From JADKFD01 sp964561825 (GTDB lineage Bacteria > Pseudomonadota > Gammaproteobacteria > Xanthomonadales > SZUA-5): a DNA stretch of 21,028 nt. The stretch is taken from contig CAZLSB010000042.1 in assembly GCA_964561825.1 (NCBI GenBank), positions 1 to 21,028 of the forward strand, given 5' to 3'. Position 1 is the stretch's first letter, and every line of letters begins with the position of its first letter. The position numbers and the translations under genes were made by a program. A model generated the notes under the pieces. That model saw nothing but the letters and a program-made list of their open reading frames with translations. It was not told the DNA's origin and searched no databases. Positions 13,857 through 21,028 of this stretch are shown piece after piece.

Positions 13857-13932
13857 GGGTAACACCGCCTCGAAGCGAGCCCTGGCGGCTCTGCGACGAC
13901 GAGGGCGTTACCCGAAAGTCGCACGCTTTTTT
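13857..13932. other. Structured element: 57-nt stem-loop, then hairpin plus T6
   Basis: GGGTAAC (13857-13863) pairs with GTTACCC (13907-13913). Next inward, GCCTCG (13867-13872) pairs with the following CGAGG, and an inner hairpin GAGCC/GGCTC (13877-13891) sits in the loop. On the plus strand an alternative arm pair TGCGAC (13892-13897) / GTCGCA (13918-13923) is followed by TTTTTT (13927-13932), like an intrinsic terminator. On the minus strand the same DNA would be the leader of the XRE operon. Pairings were found by eye. Confidence 0.4.
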
Positions 13933-13984
13933 GTCAGTGTCAAATCTGCGACAGCAGACTGAGCGCGACGCGCATGCTAGCATA

Positions 13985-14020
13985 GATGTTCAATACATCT
14001 TTACTGATGTGCTGGACATC
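13985..14020. promoter_or_regulatory. Two tandem operator-like palindromes 21 bp apart
   Basis: AGATGT-N5-ACATCT (13984-14000) and TGATGT-N5-ACATCA (14005-14021) share the core GATGT-N5-ACATC. Each has perfect 6-bp arms. Their centres are 21 bp apart, two turns of the helix, so dimers bound to both would lie on the same face. They lie next to ATGCTAGCAT, which contains the extended -10-like TGCTAGCAT on both strands. The binding protein is unknown; the XRE regulator at 13483 is one candidate. Confidence 0.55.
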
Positions 14021-14124
14021 AAACCCATGCAAGCAAAAGTGATCGGCAAAGGGCTTGCGCGCGACGCGCGATCGCTTAGCCGTGGAGTGGGTTTTTTAGC
14101 GCACAAGTGCCGAAAAACGTCTCG

Positions 14125-14250
14125 CTCGTCATTGCGCGGCACGCGCCGCGAGCAGCCGCAAAAGGCCGTCGAACTTGCCGCGCGTGGCGTGGCAATCCAG
14201 CGACTTTCGGGACGCCAAAGGCGCAGGCGCTGGATTCTCGCGATGACGAG
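14125..14250 (-). repeat. Palindromic repeat family, copy C (diverged, inverted)
   Basis: The ends CTCGTCATTGCGCG (14125-14138) and CGCGATGACGAG (14239-14250) are inverted repeats. Inside, GGCAATCCAGCG faces CGCTGGATT, as in copies A and B but with a different interior. The flank beyond 14250, read in reverse (CACAAGACTCGTCAT preceded by CGAAAATGCA), matches the flank of copy B, so this copy is in opposite orientation. It lies about 95 bp before the hydrogenase-like operon. Confidence 0.7.
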
Positions 14251-14343
14251 TCTTGTGGTTTCATCTGCGTGCATTTTCGGGCTGAAAAAGAGCCCGCGCA
14301 ATGACCAATAAAAAACTTACAGCAGGGGTTCAAGGGGAGAGCA

Positions 14344-16341
14344 ATGCTTGATTCGCCCCTGCATATCTGCGTGGCATTGCTGGCCGCCTGGATGGTGATT
14401 GGCATGGCCGGTTTAATCCGGCCGCGCAGTTTGGAGTTTGCTGGCCGCGCTTTGTTTGTTTTGGGCGCCGTGGTTGGTTTGTTGCTCGCGCTGGTGGCGG
14501 CCGCCAGTATCACGTCGCCGGCCGAATCTCTGCTTCTGCCGATTGGTTTGCCCGATCTGCCGATGCATTTGCGGCGTGATGCCTTGACCTCGGTTTTTTT
14601 GTTTCTGCTCGGCGCCGCGTCGGTGGGTATTTCTTTGTTTGCGGCGGGTTATTTCCGCAGCGGCGAAGGCACCTTACCGGGCGTGCTGTGCCTGCAGTTC
14701 CACTTGTTTTTGGCGGCGATGGGTTTTGTGCTGCTGGCCGATGACGCTTATGCGTTCATGGTGGCCTGGGAAAGCATGGCGCTGGCTTCGTACTTTTTGG
14801 TCACCACGCAGCATCGCATTGCGGAAATTAGACGCGCCGGTTTTCTATATTTGTTAATCGCCCATGTCGGCGCATTGGCGATTTTGCTGGCTTTTGGCAT
14901 TTTACAGGGTGGTAGCTGGCAATTTAGCTTTGCCGCGATGCGCACCGCGCACTTAGCGCCAGATTGGGCTTTTGCGGCGTTTTTGCTGGCCTTGTTTGGA
15001 TTTGGCGCCAAGGCGGGTCTGGTGCCTTTGCACGTGTGGCTGCCAGAAGCGCATCCGGCAGCGCCGTCGCCGGTTTCAGCGCTGATGAGCGGCGTGATGT
15101 TGAAAACCGCCATTTACGGCATGTTACGGGTCAGTTTTGATCTGATCGGTGATCCGATCTGGTGGTGGGGACTCATTCCTTTGGGTTTGGGCCTGTTTAC
15201 CGCGTTGTACGGCGTCATTTTCGCGGCCACCCAATCAGATATGAAACGCCTGCTGGCGTATTCGTCGATTGAAAATATCGGCATTTTGTTCACCGGCATC
15301 GGCTTGGCGATGGTTTTTCATGGCGTCGGCATGACGGAGTTGGCGGCGCTGGCCTTAATCGCGGTGCTTTACCACGCGATCAACCACGCCTTTATGAAGA
15401 GCCTGCTGTTTTTGGGCACCGGCGCCGTACTGCACGCTACCGGTGAACGCAATTTGGGCCACTTGGGCGGCCTGATCCATCGTATGCCGTGGGTCGCATG
15501 GTTGACCTTGGTGGGGGTTTTAGCGATCGCCGGGCTGCCACCGTTGAATGGTTTTGTATCCGAATGGCTGTTACTGCAAGCCTTTTTGATGGCTCATGAA
15601 GTGCCGAAACCCTTCGTCAATATGTTGTTACCGCTGGGCGCCGCACTTTTAGTGTTGGCTGCCGCGTTGGCGGGCTATGTGATGGTGAAGTTTTTCGGCA
15701 TCGTATTTTTGGGCCAACCGCGTGAGGCCACCCTGCACGATGCTCACGACGCCAGCCGCCTGGAGCGCGCCGGTCTGCTGTGGCTGGCGCTCGGCTGTGT
15801 CATTTTGGGGCTGCTGCCGGCACAAATCGTGCCCATTTTGGCCGGCGTGATTGCCGATCTGGGGGTCGGGTCCGCCACCACGGTCAGCCAGGCGTGGTGG
15901 CAGTTGGCGCCGCTGCCTAGCCGTGACGTGAGCTACGCGCCCTTGCTGTTTTTGCTCGCCGTGCTGACCGCCATTGGCGTGACCATCCTGGTTGGCAGGC
16001 TGGTTTTTCGGCACCGCACGCGCCGCGCTGATCCTTGGGATTGTGGTTTTGAGCGACTGACGCCGCGTATGCAAGACAGCGCCGAAGGCTTCGGGCAGCC
16101 GATTCGTCATTTATTCCAGCCATTCTTCGCAATGGACCGCGAATTGCCTTCCCCATTTGATCGCACGCCGCGCTATCGAGTGGTGGTTTTTGACCGCTTC
16201 TGGCGTTGGCTGTACCTGCCTATCGCGCGCTGGGTGCACTCTGCGGCGGCCGCGGTTTCGGTGCTGCAGCAAGGACGAATCTCCGCCTATTTGCTGTACA
16301 GCTTTGTCACGCTGGTCGTGTTGTTGGCGTCCGTCTTATGA
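14344..16341 (+). CDS. hyfB: Hydrogenase-4 component B-like antiporter subunit (NuoL/HyfB family)
   Basis: This 665-residue, highly hydrophobic protein has about 16 membrane helices and the length expected for HyfB. It belongs to the proton-conducting antiporter-like subunits of complex I and group 4 hydrogenases. Channel residues are in place: Glu143 in MVAWESMALASYFLV, Lys223 in GFGAKAGLVPLHVWLPEAHP, the YHAINHAFMKSLLFLGTGAV helix with His344, His348 and Lys352, and RMPWVAWLTLVGVLAIAGLPP. The C-terminal part has the HyfB-type cytoplasmic loop (RTRRADPWDCGFERLTPRMQ) and a last helix. AGGGGAG lies just upstream of the ATG. It is the first gene of a run of five complete overlapping genes, and its stop overlaps the next start (ATGA). 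It should help move protons or sodium ions across the inner membrane, driven by or driving the peripheral arm. Confidence 0.88.
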   Translation: MLDSPLHICVALLAAWMVIGMAGLIRPRSLEFAGRALFVLGAVVGLLLALVAAASITSPAESLLLPIGLPDLPMHLRRDALTSVFLFLLGAASVGISLFAAGYFRSGEGTLPGVLCLQFHLFLAAMGFVLLADDAYAFMVAWESMALASYFLVTTQHRIAEIRRAGFLYLLIAHVGALAILLAFGILQGGSWQFSFAAMRTAHLAPDWAFAAFLLALFGFGAKAGLVPLHVWLPEAHPAAPSPVSALMSGVMLKTAIYGMLRVSFDLIGDPIWWWGLIPLGLGLFTALYGVIFAATQSDMKRLLAYSSIENIGILFTGIGLAMVFHGVGMTELAALALIAVLYHAINHAFMKSLLFLGTGAVLHATGERNLGHLGGLIHRMPWVAWLTLVGVLAIAGLPPLNGFVSEWLLLQAFLMAHEVPKPFVNMLLPLGAALLVLAAALAGYVMVKFFGIVFLGQPREATLHDAHDASRLERAGLLWLALGCVILGLLPAQIVPILAGVIADLGVGSATTVSQAWWQLAPLPSRDVSYAPLLFLLAVLTAIGVTILVGRLVFRHRTRRADPWDCGFERLTPRMQDSAEGFGQPIRHLFQPFFAMDRELPSPFDRTPRYRVVVFDRFWRWLYLPIARWVHSAAAAVSVLQQGRISAYLLYSFVTLVVLLASVL

Positions 16342-17291
16342 GCCACTGGCTGGGGTGGTTAAACCAAGTATTCGAAGTGCTGATTGCGCTCGCTGCCGCG
16401 CCTATTTTTCTCGGCTGGGTGAATCAATGTCGCGTTTGGTTACAAAACCGCAGCGCGCCGAGCCTGTGGCAACCGTATCGCGGCATCCACAAATTGCTGC
16501 ACAAAGAAGTGGTGCTGGCCCACAACGCGTCCAGCTTGTTTCGCATCGCGCCGTACATCGTGTTTGGCACGATGGCCGCCGCCGCCGCGATGATTCCGTC
16601 GCTGAGCACGCGCTTGCCGTTCACGTCGGCGGCTGATGCGATCGCGCTAGTTGGCTTGTTTGCCGCCGCACGCATGTTTCTGTCACTCGCGGCCATGGAT
16701 GTTGGCAGCGCCTTTGGCACGCTCGGCGCGCGCCGCGAAATGATGATCGGGTTCCTGGCCGAACCGGCATTGTTGATGGTGATTTTCGTGGCTTCATTGA
16801 TGACAGCGAGCACCGCCTTGCCGTTGATATCCGAGCGCTTGAGCGGTGAAACGCTGGCCATCCACCCTAGCTTGCTGTTCACCGCGGTGGCCTTTGGCAT
16901 GGTGATGTTGGCTGAAAACGCGCGGATTCCAGTCGATAACCCAGCGACGCATCTGGAATTAACCATGATCCACGAGGCAATGTTGCTCGAATACTCAGCG
17001 CGCCACTTGGCGCTGATGGAATGGGCGGCGGCGCTGAAACTATTTAACTACGCGTGTATCGGAATGGCGCTGTTTGTGCCATGGGGAATGGCAACTAACT
17101 ACCAAGCCTTGAGTCTGGCTTTGGCCATGCTGTCACTCGCCGTCAAACTTATCATTTTCGGCGCTGCTTTGGCGGTGGTGGAAACCTTATCGGCCAAATT
17201 GCGCGTATTTCGGGCGCCGGAATTTCTGGCCACCGCCTTCTTGCTGGCGGTGTTGGGCCTGTTGGTTCACCTATTGCAGGTGGCACGATGA
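16338..17291 (+). CDS. hyfC: HyfC-like membrane anchor subunit (NuoH/complex I subunit 1 family)
   Basis: This 317-residue NuoH/HyfC-family protein links the peripheral arm to the antiporter subunits. Landmarks are PIFLGWVNQCRVWLQNRSAPS with LWQPYRGIHKLLHKE (the conserved cytoplasmic loop), AARMFLSLAAMDVGSAFGTLGARREMM, and MLAENARIPVDNPATHLELTMIHEAMLLEYS. The last is the signature acidic loop facing the interface with the large subunit. About eight membrane helices are present. The ATG at 16338 overlaps the hyfB stop by four bases; an open frame further upstream lies inside hyfB and is not used. The protein length is close to HyfC/HycD. Its own stop overlaps the next start (ATGA), so the chain of overlaps indicates one coupled transcript. 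Confidence 0.88.
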   Translation: MSHWLGWLNQVFEVLIALAAAPIFLGWVNQCRVWLQNRSAPSLWQPYRGIHKLLHKEVVLAHNASSLFRIAPYIVFGTMAAAAAMIPSLSTRLPFTSAADAIALVGLFAAARMFLSLAAMDVGSAFGTLGARREMMIGFLAEPALLMVIFVASLMTASTALPLISERLSGETLAIHPSLLFTAVAFGMVMLAENARIPVDNPATHLELTMIHEAMLLEYSARHLALMEWAAALKLFNYACIGMALFVPWGMATNYQALSLALAMLSLAVKLIIFGAALAVVETLSAKLRVFRAPEFLATAFLLAVLGLLVHLLQVAR

Positions 17292-17956
17292 ATCACATTC
17301 CCTTCGATCTACAGATAATTAATGCGCTGGCAGCGCTGTTATTGCTGCTGTCATTTTCAATGTTGTCGCAACGGCGCATCGTGTCGCTGGTCAACTTATT
17401 GGCGATGCAGGGCTTATTATTGACGGTTGCCACGCTTATGGTTGCTTGGCGCACTGGCGAAACCCATTTGTATTTGTCCGGTTTGCTCACTTTTGCACTG
17501 AAAGTGGTGTTCCTGCCGTGGTTATTACACCGGCTGATTCGTCGCCTCAACGTCTATTGGGATACCGAGCCGCTCTTAAATATCCCCGGCACCATGCTGG
17601 TGGGCGTTCTGATTGTGGTGTTCGCATTTGGTCTGGCCCAGCCGATCGCTGAATTGGCCAGCACCGCAACACGCAACGCCATCGGCATTGCGGTCGCCGT
17701 CATTTTGCTGTCGTTCTTGATGATGATCACGCGCAGCAAAGCGATGTCGCAGGTGGTTGGTTTTCTGTCGATGGAAAACGGCTTATTTTTCGGTGCAATG
17801 AGCGCGACCTACGGCATGCCGATGGTGGTGGAACTGGGCATTGCGCTCGACGTGCTGGTCGCCATGCTGGTGCTCGGCGTGTTCTTCTTTCAAATCCGCG
17901 AGCAATTCGACAGCCTGGATTTGCACCATCTAGAGTCGCTGAAGGAGCGCGATTGA
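17288..17956 (+). CDS. hyfE: HyfE-like small membrane subunit
   Basis: This 222-residue protein has about seven membrane helices. It corresponds to HyfE, which contains a NuoK-like region. The helices include INALAALLLLLSFSMLSQRR, LLAMQGLLLTVATLMVAW, YLSGLLTFALKVVFLPWLLH, VGVLIVVFAFGLAQPIAELA, IAVAVILLSFLMMITRSKA and VVELGIALDVLVAMLVLGVFFF. GFLSMENGLFFGAM carries the conserved buried Glu of NuoK-type subunits. It ends with a short charged tail. Start and stop overlap the neighbours (ATGA with hyfC, TGATG with hyfF). By family analogy it forms part of the proton path between the HyfC-like and antiporter subunits. No hyfD gene lies between hyfC and hyfE, unlike the E. coli hyf operon. Confidence 0.87.
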   Translation: MNHIPFDLQIINALAALLLLLSFSMLSQRRIVSLVNLLAMQGLLLTVATLMVAWRTGETHLYLSGLLTFALKVVFLPWLLHRLIRRLNVYWDTEPLLNIPGTMLVGVLIVVFAFGLAQPIAELASTATRNAIGIAVAVILLSFLMMITRSKAMSQVVGFLSMENGLFFGAMSATYGMPMVVELGIALDVLVAMLVLGVFFFQIREQFDSLDLHHLESLKERD

Positions 17957-19413
17957 TGGAGTTTCTCATCCTGCTCGGCACTCCATTATTCGGCGCTTTG
18001 TACTTGGGGTTTTTTGGTGCCTGGCGGCGCGCGCCAGATGTCAATGTGGGTCTTAGTTTGATCACCCTGTTGGCCGCCTGCGCACTGACCGCGCGGGTGA
18101 TCGAACACGGCGATCTGCTGGTCGCCAAAGAACAGTTTTTTATCGATCCTTTTAATGTATTTCTGGTCACGTTAACTGCCTTTGTGGGCTTCACCACTGC
18201 ACTGTTTTCGCGCCCGTACATGCGTATCGAACGTGATCACGGCAAGCTCAGCGCGCACCAACTGAAGCTGTATCACAGCATGTACCAGTTATTCATGGCG
18301 ACCATGCTGATCGCACTAACCACCAATAATCTCGGGCTGATGTGGGTGGCAATGGAAGCGGCAACGCTGTCGACGGTGTTATTGGTAACGCTGTATCGCA
18401 CGCCAGCCAGCCTGGAAGCGGGGTGGAAGTACTTCATTCTCTGCGGCGTGGGCATCGCCCAAGCGCTGTTTGGCACTATTTTGTTGTATTTTGCCGCCGA
18501 AAAAGTGCTCGGTTCGGCCGGTGTAGACGCCTTGTTATGGACCCATTTAAACGCCGTCAAAGGCCAGTTGGAGCCGGCGGTACTCAGTTTGGCCTTCGTC
18601 TTTCTATTGGTGGGTTATGGCACTAAAGTTGGATTGGCGCCGCTGCACAATTGGCTGCCCGACGCGCACGCCGAGGGCCCAACGCCGATTTCAGCGGTAC
18701 TCTCTGGGCTATTGTTGAATGTGGCGATTTACGCGGTAGTGCGCTGCAAGATTTTGGTCGAAGGCTCACTCGGTAGCACTTTGCCTTCCAATATGTTGAT
18801 GGGTTTCGGCTTGCTTTCGGTGGTATTGGCGGCGCTATTTTTGTGGCGTCAGCGTGATATTAAACGCCTATTTGCGTATTCGTCGATTGAACATATGGGC
18901 ATCATTACCTTTGCCTTTGGCATGGGCGGGGCGGTGGCTAATTTTGCTGCCCTTTTACACATGACGGTGCACTCATTGACCAAATCGGCGATTTTTTTCA
19001 CGGTGGGCCACGCGGTGCAGAAAAGCGGTTCGCAGCAGATGGGCGATATTCGCGGATTGATTACCACTAACCCCACGATAGGCTGGGGATTAATGCTGGG
19101 CTCGCTGGCCATTCTGGGCATGCCACCCTTTGGCGTATTCGCCAGCGAATTTTTGATTCTAACCACCGCGATGAAACAACAGCCGTGGGCCACTCCGATT
19201 TTGCTGCTCGCCCTCGCGGTGGCTTTTGCCGCCATTTTCGGACGCGTGCAGCCAATGGTGTTTGGCGAAACCAGCGGAAAACGCTTGCCGCATCCACCGG
19301 CGCTGCTGCCCGTCTTTGCGCATTTGGCGTTGGTTTTAATGCTGGGTTTATACATTCCGCCCTATCTGGCCGATTGGTTTCGCGCCGCGGCGCGTTTGAT
19401 CGGGGGTGAATGA
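17956..19413 (+). CDS. hyfF: HyfF-like antiporter subunit (NuoM/NuoN family)
   Basis: This 485-residue protein has about 14 membrane helices. Key residues are Glu134 in LMWVAMEAATLSTVLLV and Lys224 in VGYGTKVGLAPLHNWLPDAH, followed by EGPTPISAVLSGLLLNVAIYAVVR. The discontinuous helix region LHMTVHSLTKSAIFFTVGHAVQK carries His and Lys, and GSLAILGMPPFGVFASEFLIL supplies the C-terminal antiporter signature. GAAGGAG lies eight bases before the ATG at 17956. A TTG three bases earlier is possible but less likely. This is the second antiporter-like subunit of the complex, so two ion channels are expected in the membrane arm. The stop overlaps the large-subunit start (ATGATG). Confidence 0.88.
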   Translation: MEFLILLGTPLFGALYLGFFGAWRRAPDVNVGLSLITLLAACALTARVIEHGDLLVAKEQFFIDPFNVFLVTLTAFVGFTTALFSRPYMRIERDHGKLSAHQLKLYHSMYQLFMATMLIALTTNNLGLMWVAMEAATLSTVLLVTLYRTPASLEAGWKYFILCGVGIAQALFGTILLYFAAEKVLGSAGVDALLWTHLNAVKGQLEPAVLSLAFVFLLVGYGTKVGLAPLHNWLPDAHAEGPTPISAVLSGLLLNVAIYAVVRCKILVEGSLGSTLPSNMLMGFGLLSVVLAALFLWRQRDIKRLFAYSSIEHMGIITFAFGMGGAVANFAALLHMTVHSLTKSAIFFTVGHAVQKSGSQQMGDIRGLITTNPTIGWGLMLGSLAILGMPPFGVFASEFLILTTAMKQQPWATPILLLALAVAFAAIFGRVQPMVFGETSGKRLPHPPALLPVFAHLALVLMLGLYIPPYLADWFRAAARLIGGE

Positions 19414-20948
19414 TGTCCTTCACCCGCCGCTACTGCGAATCAAACCCGCTTGCGGGTGCGCCGGGCGCGCGCGCGCAGACCGTCGCGATCGAACACTGGG
19501 GCTCGGTGTTGGCCGAAGTGGCCGCTGGTGGCGGACGACTGTTCGCACTCTGGGCGCAAACGCCACCATTATCCGGCGCGCTGCTGCATGCCGCGGTGAT
19601 CGGCGATCCTGGAATCTTGCTGCTGAGCGCGACGCTCGCCGAAGGTGTCAACCGTTTCCCCAGCGCTGCCGAGGTATTCCCCGCCGCGCTACGCATGGAA
19701 CGGGCGATCTTCGATTTGCACGGGCTGCGCAGCACGGTTTGGGACACGCGGCCGTGGTTGCGTCATACGGCATGGCCGGAGGGCTATCCACTACGCGACG
19801 CGCAGATGCCCGACGCGCCAACCGAGCCGATCGCCGATGCTTACCCTTTTGTCGCGGTGGATGGCGATGGCGTGCACGAAATCGCGGTTGGGCCAGTGCA
19901 CGCCGGCATCATCGAGCCGGGGCATTTCCGATTTTCGGTGGTTGGCGAAAAAGTGCTGCGCCTGGAAGAACACCTTGGTTATGTGCACAAAGGCATCGAA
20001 CGACGTTTTCAGGAATTGCCGGCCTTAGCTGGCCATCGTTTGGCGGCGCGTGTGTCGGGCGACTCCGCCGTGGCCTATTCCTGGGCTTATTGTCAGGCTT
20101 TGGAGGGCTGTGCGGGCCTAACACTGCCACCACGCGCCGCCTGGCTGCGCGCGCTGGCGCTGGAACTTGAGCGCATCGCCAACCATTTGGGCGATCTGGG
20201 TGCGCTGGGCAACGATGCCGGTTTTGCCTTCGCGCTTTCCCAGTTCGGGCGGCTCAAAGAAGGCTTGCTGCGGCACACCGCGGCTGCACTTGGCCAGCGC
20301 TATTTGCTCGATTTCGTGGTGCCAGGTGGCACGGCGCTGGACGTAACCACGAACACATTGAGCACCTTGGCCGCGGCGATGCCCCCTTTGATCAACGAAG
20401 TGCAGCGTTTGCATGACATCCTGGAAGAGCACGCCGGTGTGCGTGATCGTTTTAACGCGACTGGCATCGTCACGCCGGCCTTGGCGCTGCAACTGGGCCT
20501 GACCGGTTTGGCCGGCCGCGCCAGCGCACAAGCCTTTGATCTACGCTGTGATTTTCCCTGTGTCCCGTATGAACAACTGCAGCCGGAAAAAATGCTTCAG
20601 CAGGGTGGCGACGTTGCGGCACGGGTGGCCGTGCGTTTCGCCGAATTGCTCGAATCCTGTCAATTGGTGATAGCGATCGCCACACAACTGCCCGCTGGTG
20701 CACATCGAGTGGAGGTGTCAACGCCGCCACCGGGCAGCATCGGCCTCGGTTGCATTGAAGGCTGGCGCGGGCCCGTGCTGGTCGCCTTATGCATCAGCGC
20801 CGATGGCCAAATCGCGCGTTGCCATCCGCACGACCCGTCATGGCACAACTGGCCAGTGCTCGAACATGCCGTGATCGGCAATATCGTTGCGGATTTTCCG
20901 CTGATTAATAAGTCCTTCAATCTGTCGTATAGCGGCCATGATCTGTGA
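19410..20948 (+). CDS. Hydrogenase-like large subunit (NuoC-NuoD-type) lacking all NiFe-binding cysteines
   Basis: This 512-residue protein corresponds to HyfG/HycE: residues 1-125 resemble the NuoC-like 30-kDa domain and 150-512 the NuoD/large-subunit domain (VGPVHAG at 160-166, EEHLGYVHKGIERRF, LALELERIANHLGDLG). In real NiFe enzymes the metal is held by two CxxC motifs. The N-terminal one (RVCGIC) reads R214-V-S-G-D-S219 here, so both cysteines are serine. The C-terminal one (DPCYSC) reads N504-L-S-Y-S-G509. No C-terminal extension is present for maturation-protease cleavage. The protein therefore cannot hold a NiFe centre. This matches Ehr (energy-converting hydrogenase-related) large subunits, which may instead bind quinone or another redox partner as NuoD does. 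ATG 19410 or 19413 may be used. I leave the symbol blank because hyfG would imply a hydrogenase. Confidence 0.85.
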   Translation: MMSFTRRYCESNPLAGAPGARAQTVAIEHWGSVLAEVAAGGGRLFALWAQTPPLSGALLHAAVIGDPGILLLSATLAEGVNRFPSAAEVFPAALRMERAIFDLHGLRSTVWDTRPWLRHTAWPEGYPLRDAQMPDAPTEPIADAYPFVAVDGDGVHEIAVGPVHAGIIEPGHFRFSVVGEKVLRLEEHLGYVHKGIERRFQELPALAGHRLAARVSGDSAVAYSWAYCQALEGCAGLTLPPRAAWLRALALELERIANHLGDLGALGNDAGFAFALSQFGRLKEGLLRHTAAALGQRYLLDFVVPGGTALDVTTNTLSTLAAAMPPLINEVQRLHDILEEHAGVRDRFNATGIVTPALALQLGLTGLAGRASAQAFDLRCDFPCVPYEQLQPEKMLQQGGDVAARVAVRFAELLESCQLVIAIATQLPAGAHRVEVSTPPPGSIGLGCIEGWRGPVLVALCISADGQIARCHPHDPSWHNWPVLEHAVIGNIVADFPLINKSFNLSYSGHDL

Positions 20949-20966
20949 ACCGCGCAGGAGATTGAA

Positions 20967-21028
20967 ATGCTAAAAACGCTGCGCCAAATCGGCCGGATTG
21001 GCATCGTCACTGAACCGCCACCGGCGCC
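20967..21028 (+). CDS. Start of the small subunit (HyfI/NuoB-like), cut by window edge
   Basis: Only the first 20 codons are visible (MLKTLRQIGRIGIVTEPPPA). AGGAG (20956-20960) lies six bases before the ATG. Position directly after the large subunit and the opening 'LKTLRQIGRIGIVTE' fit the small-subunit/NuoB-like iron-sulfur protein that carries the N2-type cluster in HyfI/HycG. The conserved cysteines would lie beyond the window. The 18-bp gap after the large subunit makes co-transcription very likely. Confidence 0.65.
   Translation, partial: MLKTLRQIGRIGIVTEPPPA

Larger units (their letters stand above)
13741..14343. other. 600-bp regulatory and repeat region between divergent operons
   Basis: No gene is supported here. 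The region holds, in order, a large stem-loop with a T6 tract (13857-13932), the 10-bp palindrome ATGCTAGCAT (13974-13983), two tandem operator-like palindromes (13985-14020), repeat copy C (14125-14250), a hairpin CGGGCT/AGCCCG (14278-14296) and the ribosome binding site of the hydrogenase-like operon (AGGGGAG, 14333-14339). One long plus-strand frame crosses it, but that frame is repeat DNA without protein features. Confidence 0.6.

Noticed and set aside
13733..14311. 192-codon frame on the plus strand
   Set aside because: It starts inside the XRE gene on the other strand and crosses operator-like palindromes and repeat copy C. Its C-terminal half is simply translated repeat.
16206..16337. 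Upstream extension of the HyfC-like frame
   Set aside because: The extension lies fully within hyfB. The ATG at 16338 with the four-base stop-start overlap gives the family's normal length.
19410..20948. Functional NiFe hydrogenase-4 large subunit (HyfG)
   Set aside because: All four cysteine ligands of the metal centre are replaced, and no C-terminal processing peptide is present.

Overview
The window is high-GC, gene-dense DNA, most likely from a gammaproteobacterium. The Lysobacterales/Xanthomonadales are favoured by the Reg_prop/Y_Y_Y hybrid kinase, the style of the first (secreted) protein, and the extragenic palindromic repeats whose ends read TCATTGCGAG. This placement is an inference from gene content and style, not from a marker gene.

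Layout. 1-493: the 3' end of a secreted beta-rich protein. 675-1367: a two-gene toxin-antitoxin cassette (ribbon-helix-helix antitoxin plus PIN-domain VapC-type toxin). 1368-1787: a gene-free stretch with a 16-bp direct repeat and a long imperfect hairpin. 1788-2318 (-): an MgtC/SapB-type membrane protein. 2319-3246: about 900 bp with no convincing gene. It ends at a 45-nt 3' fragment of tRNA-Arg(CCG), which looks like an integration-site scar. 3304-4092 (-) and 4341-5039 (+): divergent N-formylglutamate amidohydrolase-like protein and exported histidine phosphatase, separated by a 156-bp palindromic element. 5263-8781 (-): a 1172-residue hybrid sensor kinase. Its start codon overlaps, on the opposite strand, the start codon of a membrane-anchored DUF697-type GTPase (8780-10264). 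A YceI-like periplasmic protein and a second, soluble DUF697-type GTPase follow (to 12677). 12729-13740 (-): an XRE regulator followed closely by an unrecognised 247-residue protein. 13741-14343: 600 bp of regulatory-looking and repeat DNA with two identical-architecture palindromes 21 bp apart. 14344 to the window end: a tightly overlapping operon resembling hydrogenase-4 (hyfB, C, E, F, G, then the start of the small subunit).

The main biological point is the last operon. Its membrane arm looks intact, with the antiporter-like acidic and lysine residues in place. The 'hydrogenase' large subunit has lost all four cysteines that would hold the NiFe centre: the CGIC position reads SGDS, and the C-terminal CxxC position reads SYSG. 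It is therefore not a hydrogenase in the usual sense. It fits the poorly understood energy-converting-hydrogenase-related (Ehr) complexes, whose electron-transfer or transport role is unsettled.

At least three copies (5048-5170, 10361-10484, 14125-14250) of one palindromic repeat family sit in gene borders. With the separate palindrome at 4119-4274, they show a genome colonised by small structured repeats. The tRNA fragment suggests past insertion of an integrative element.
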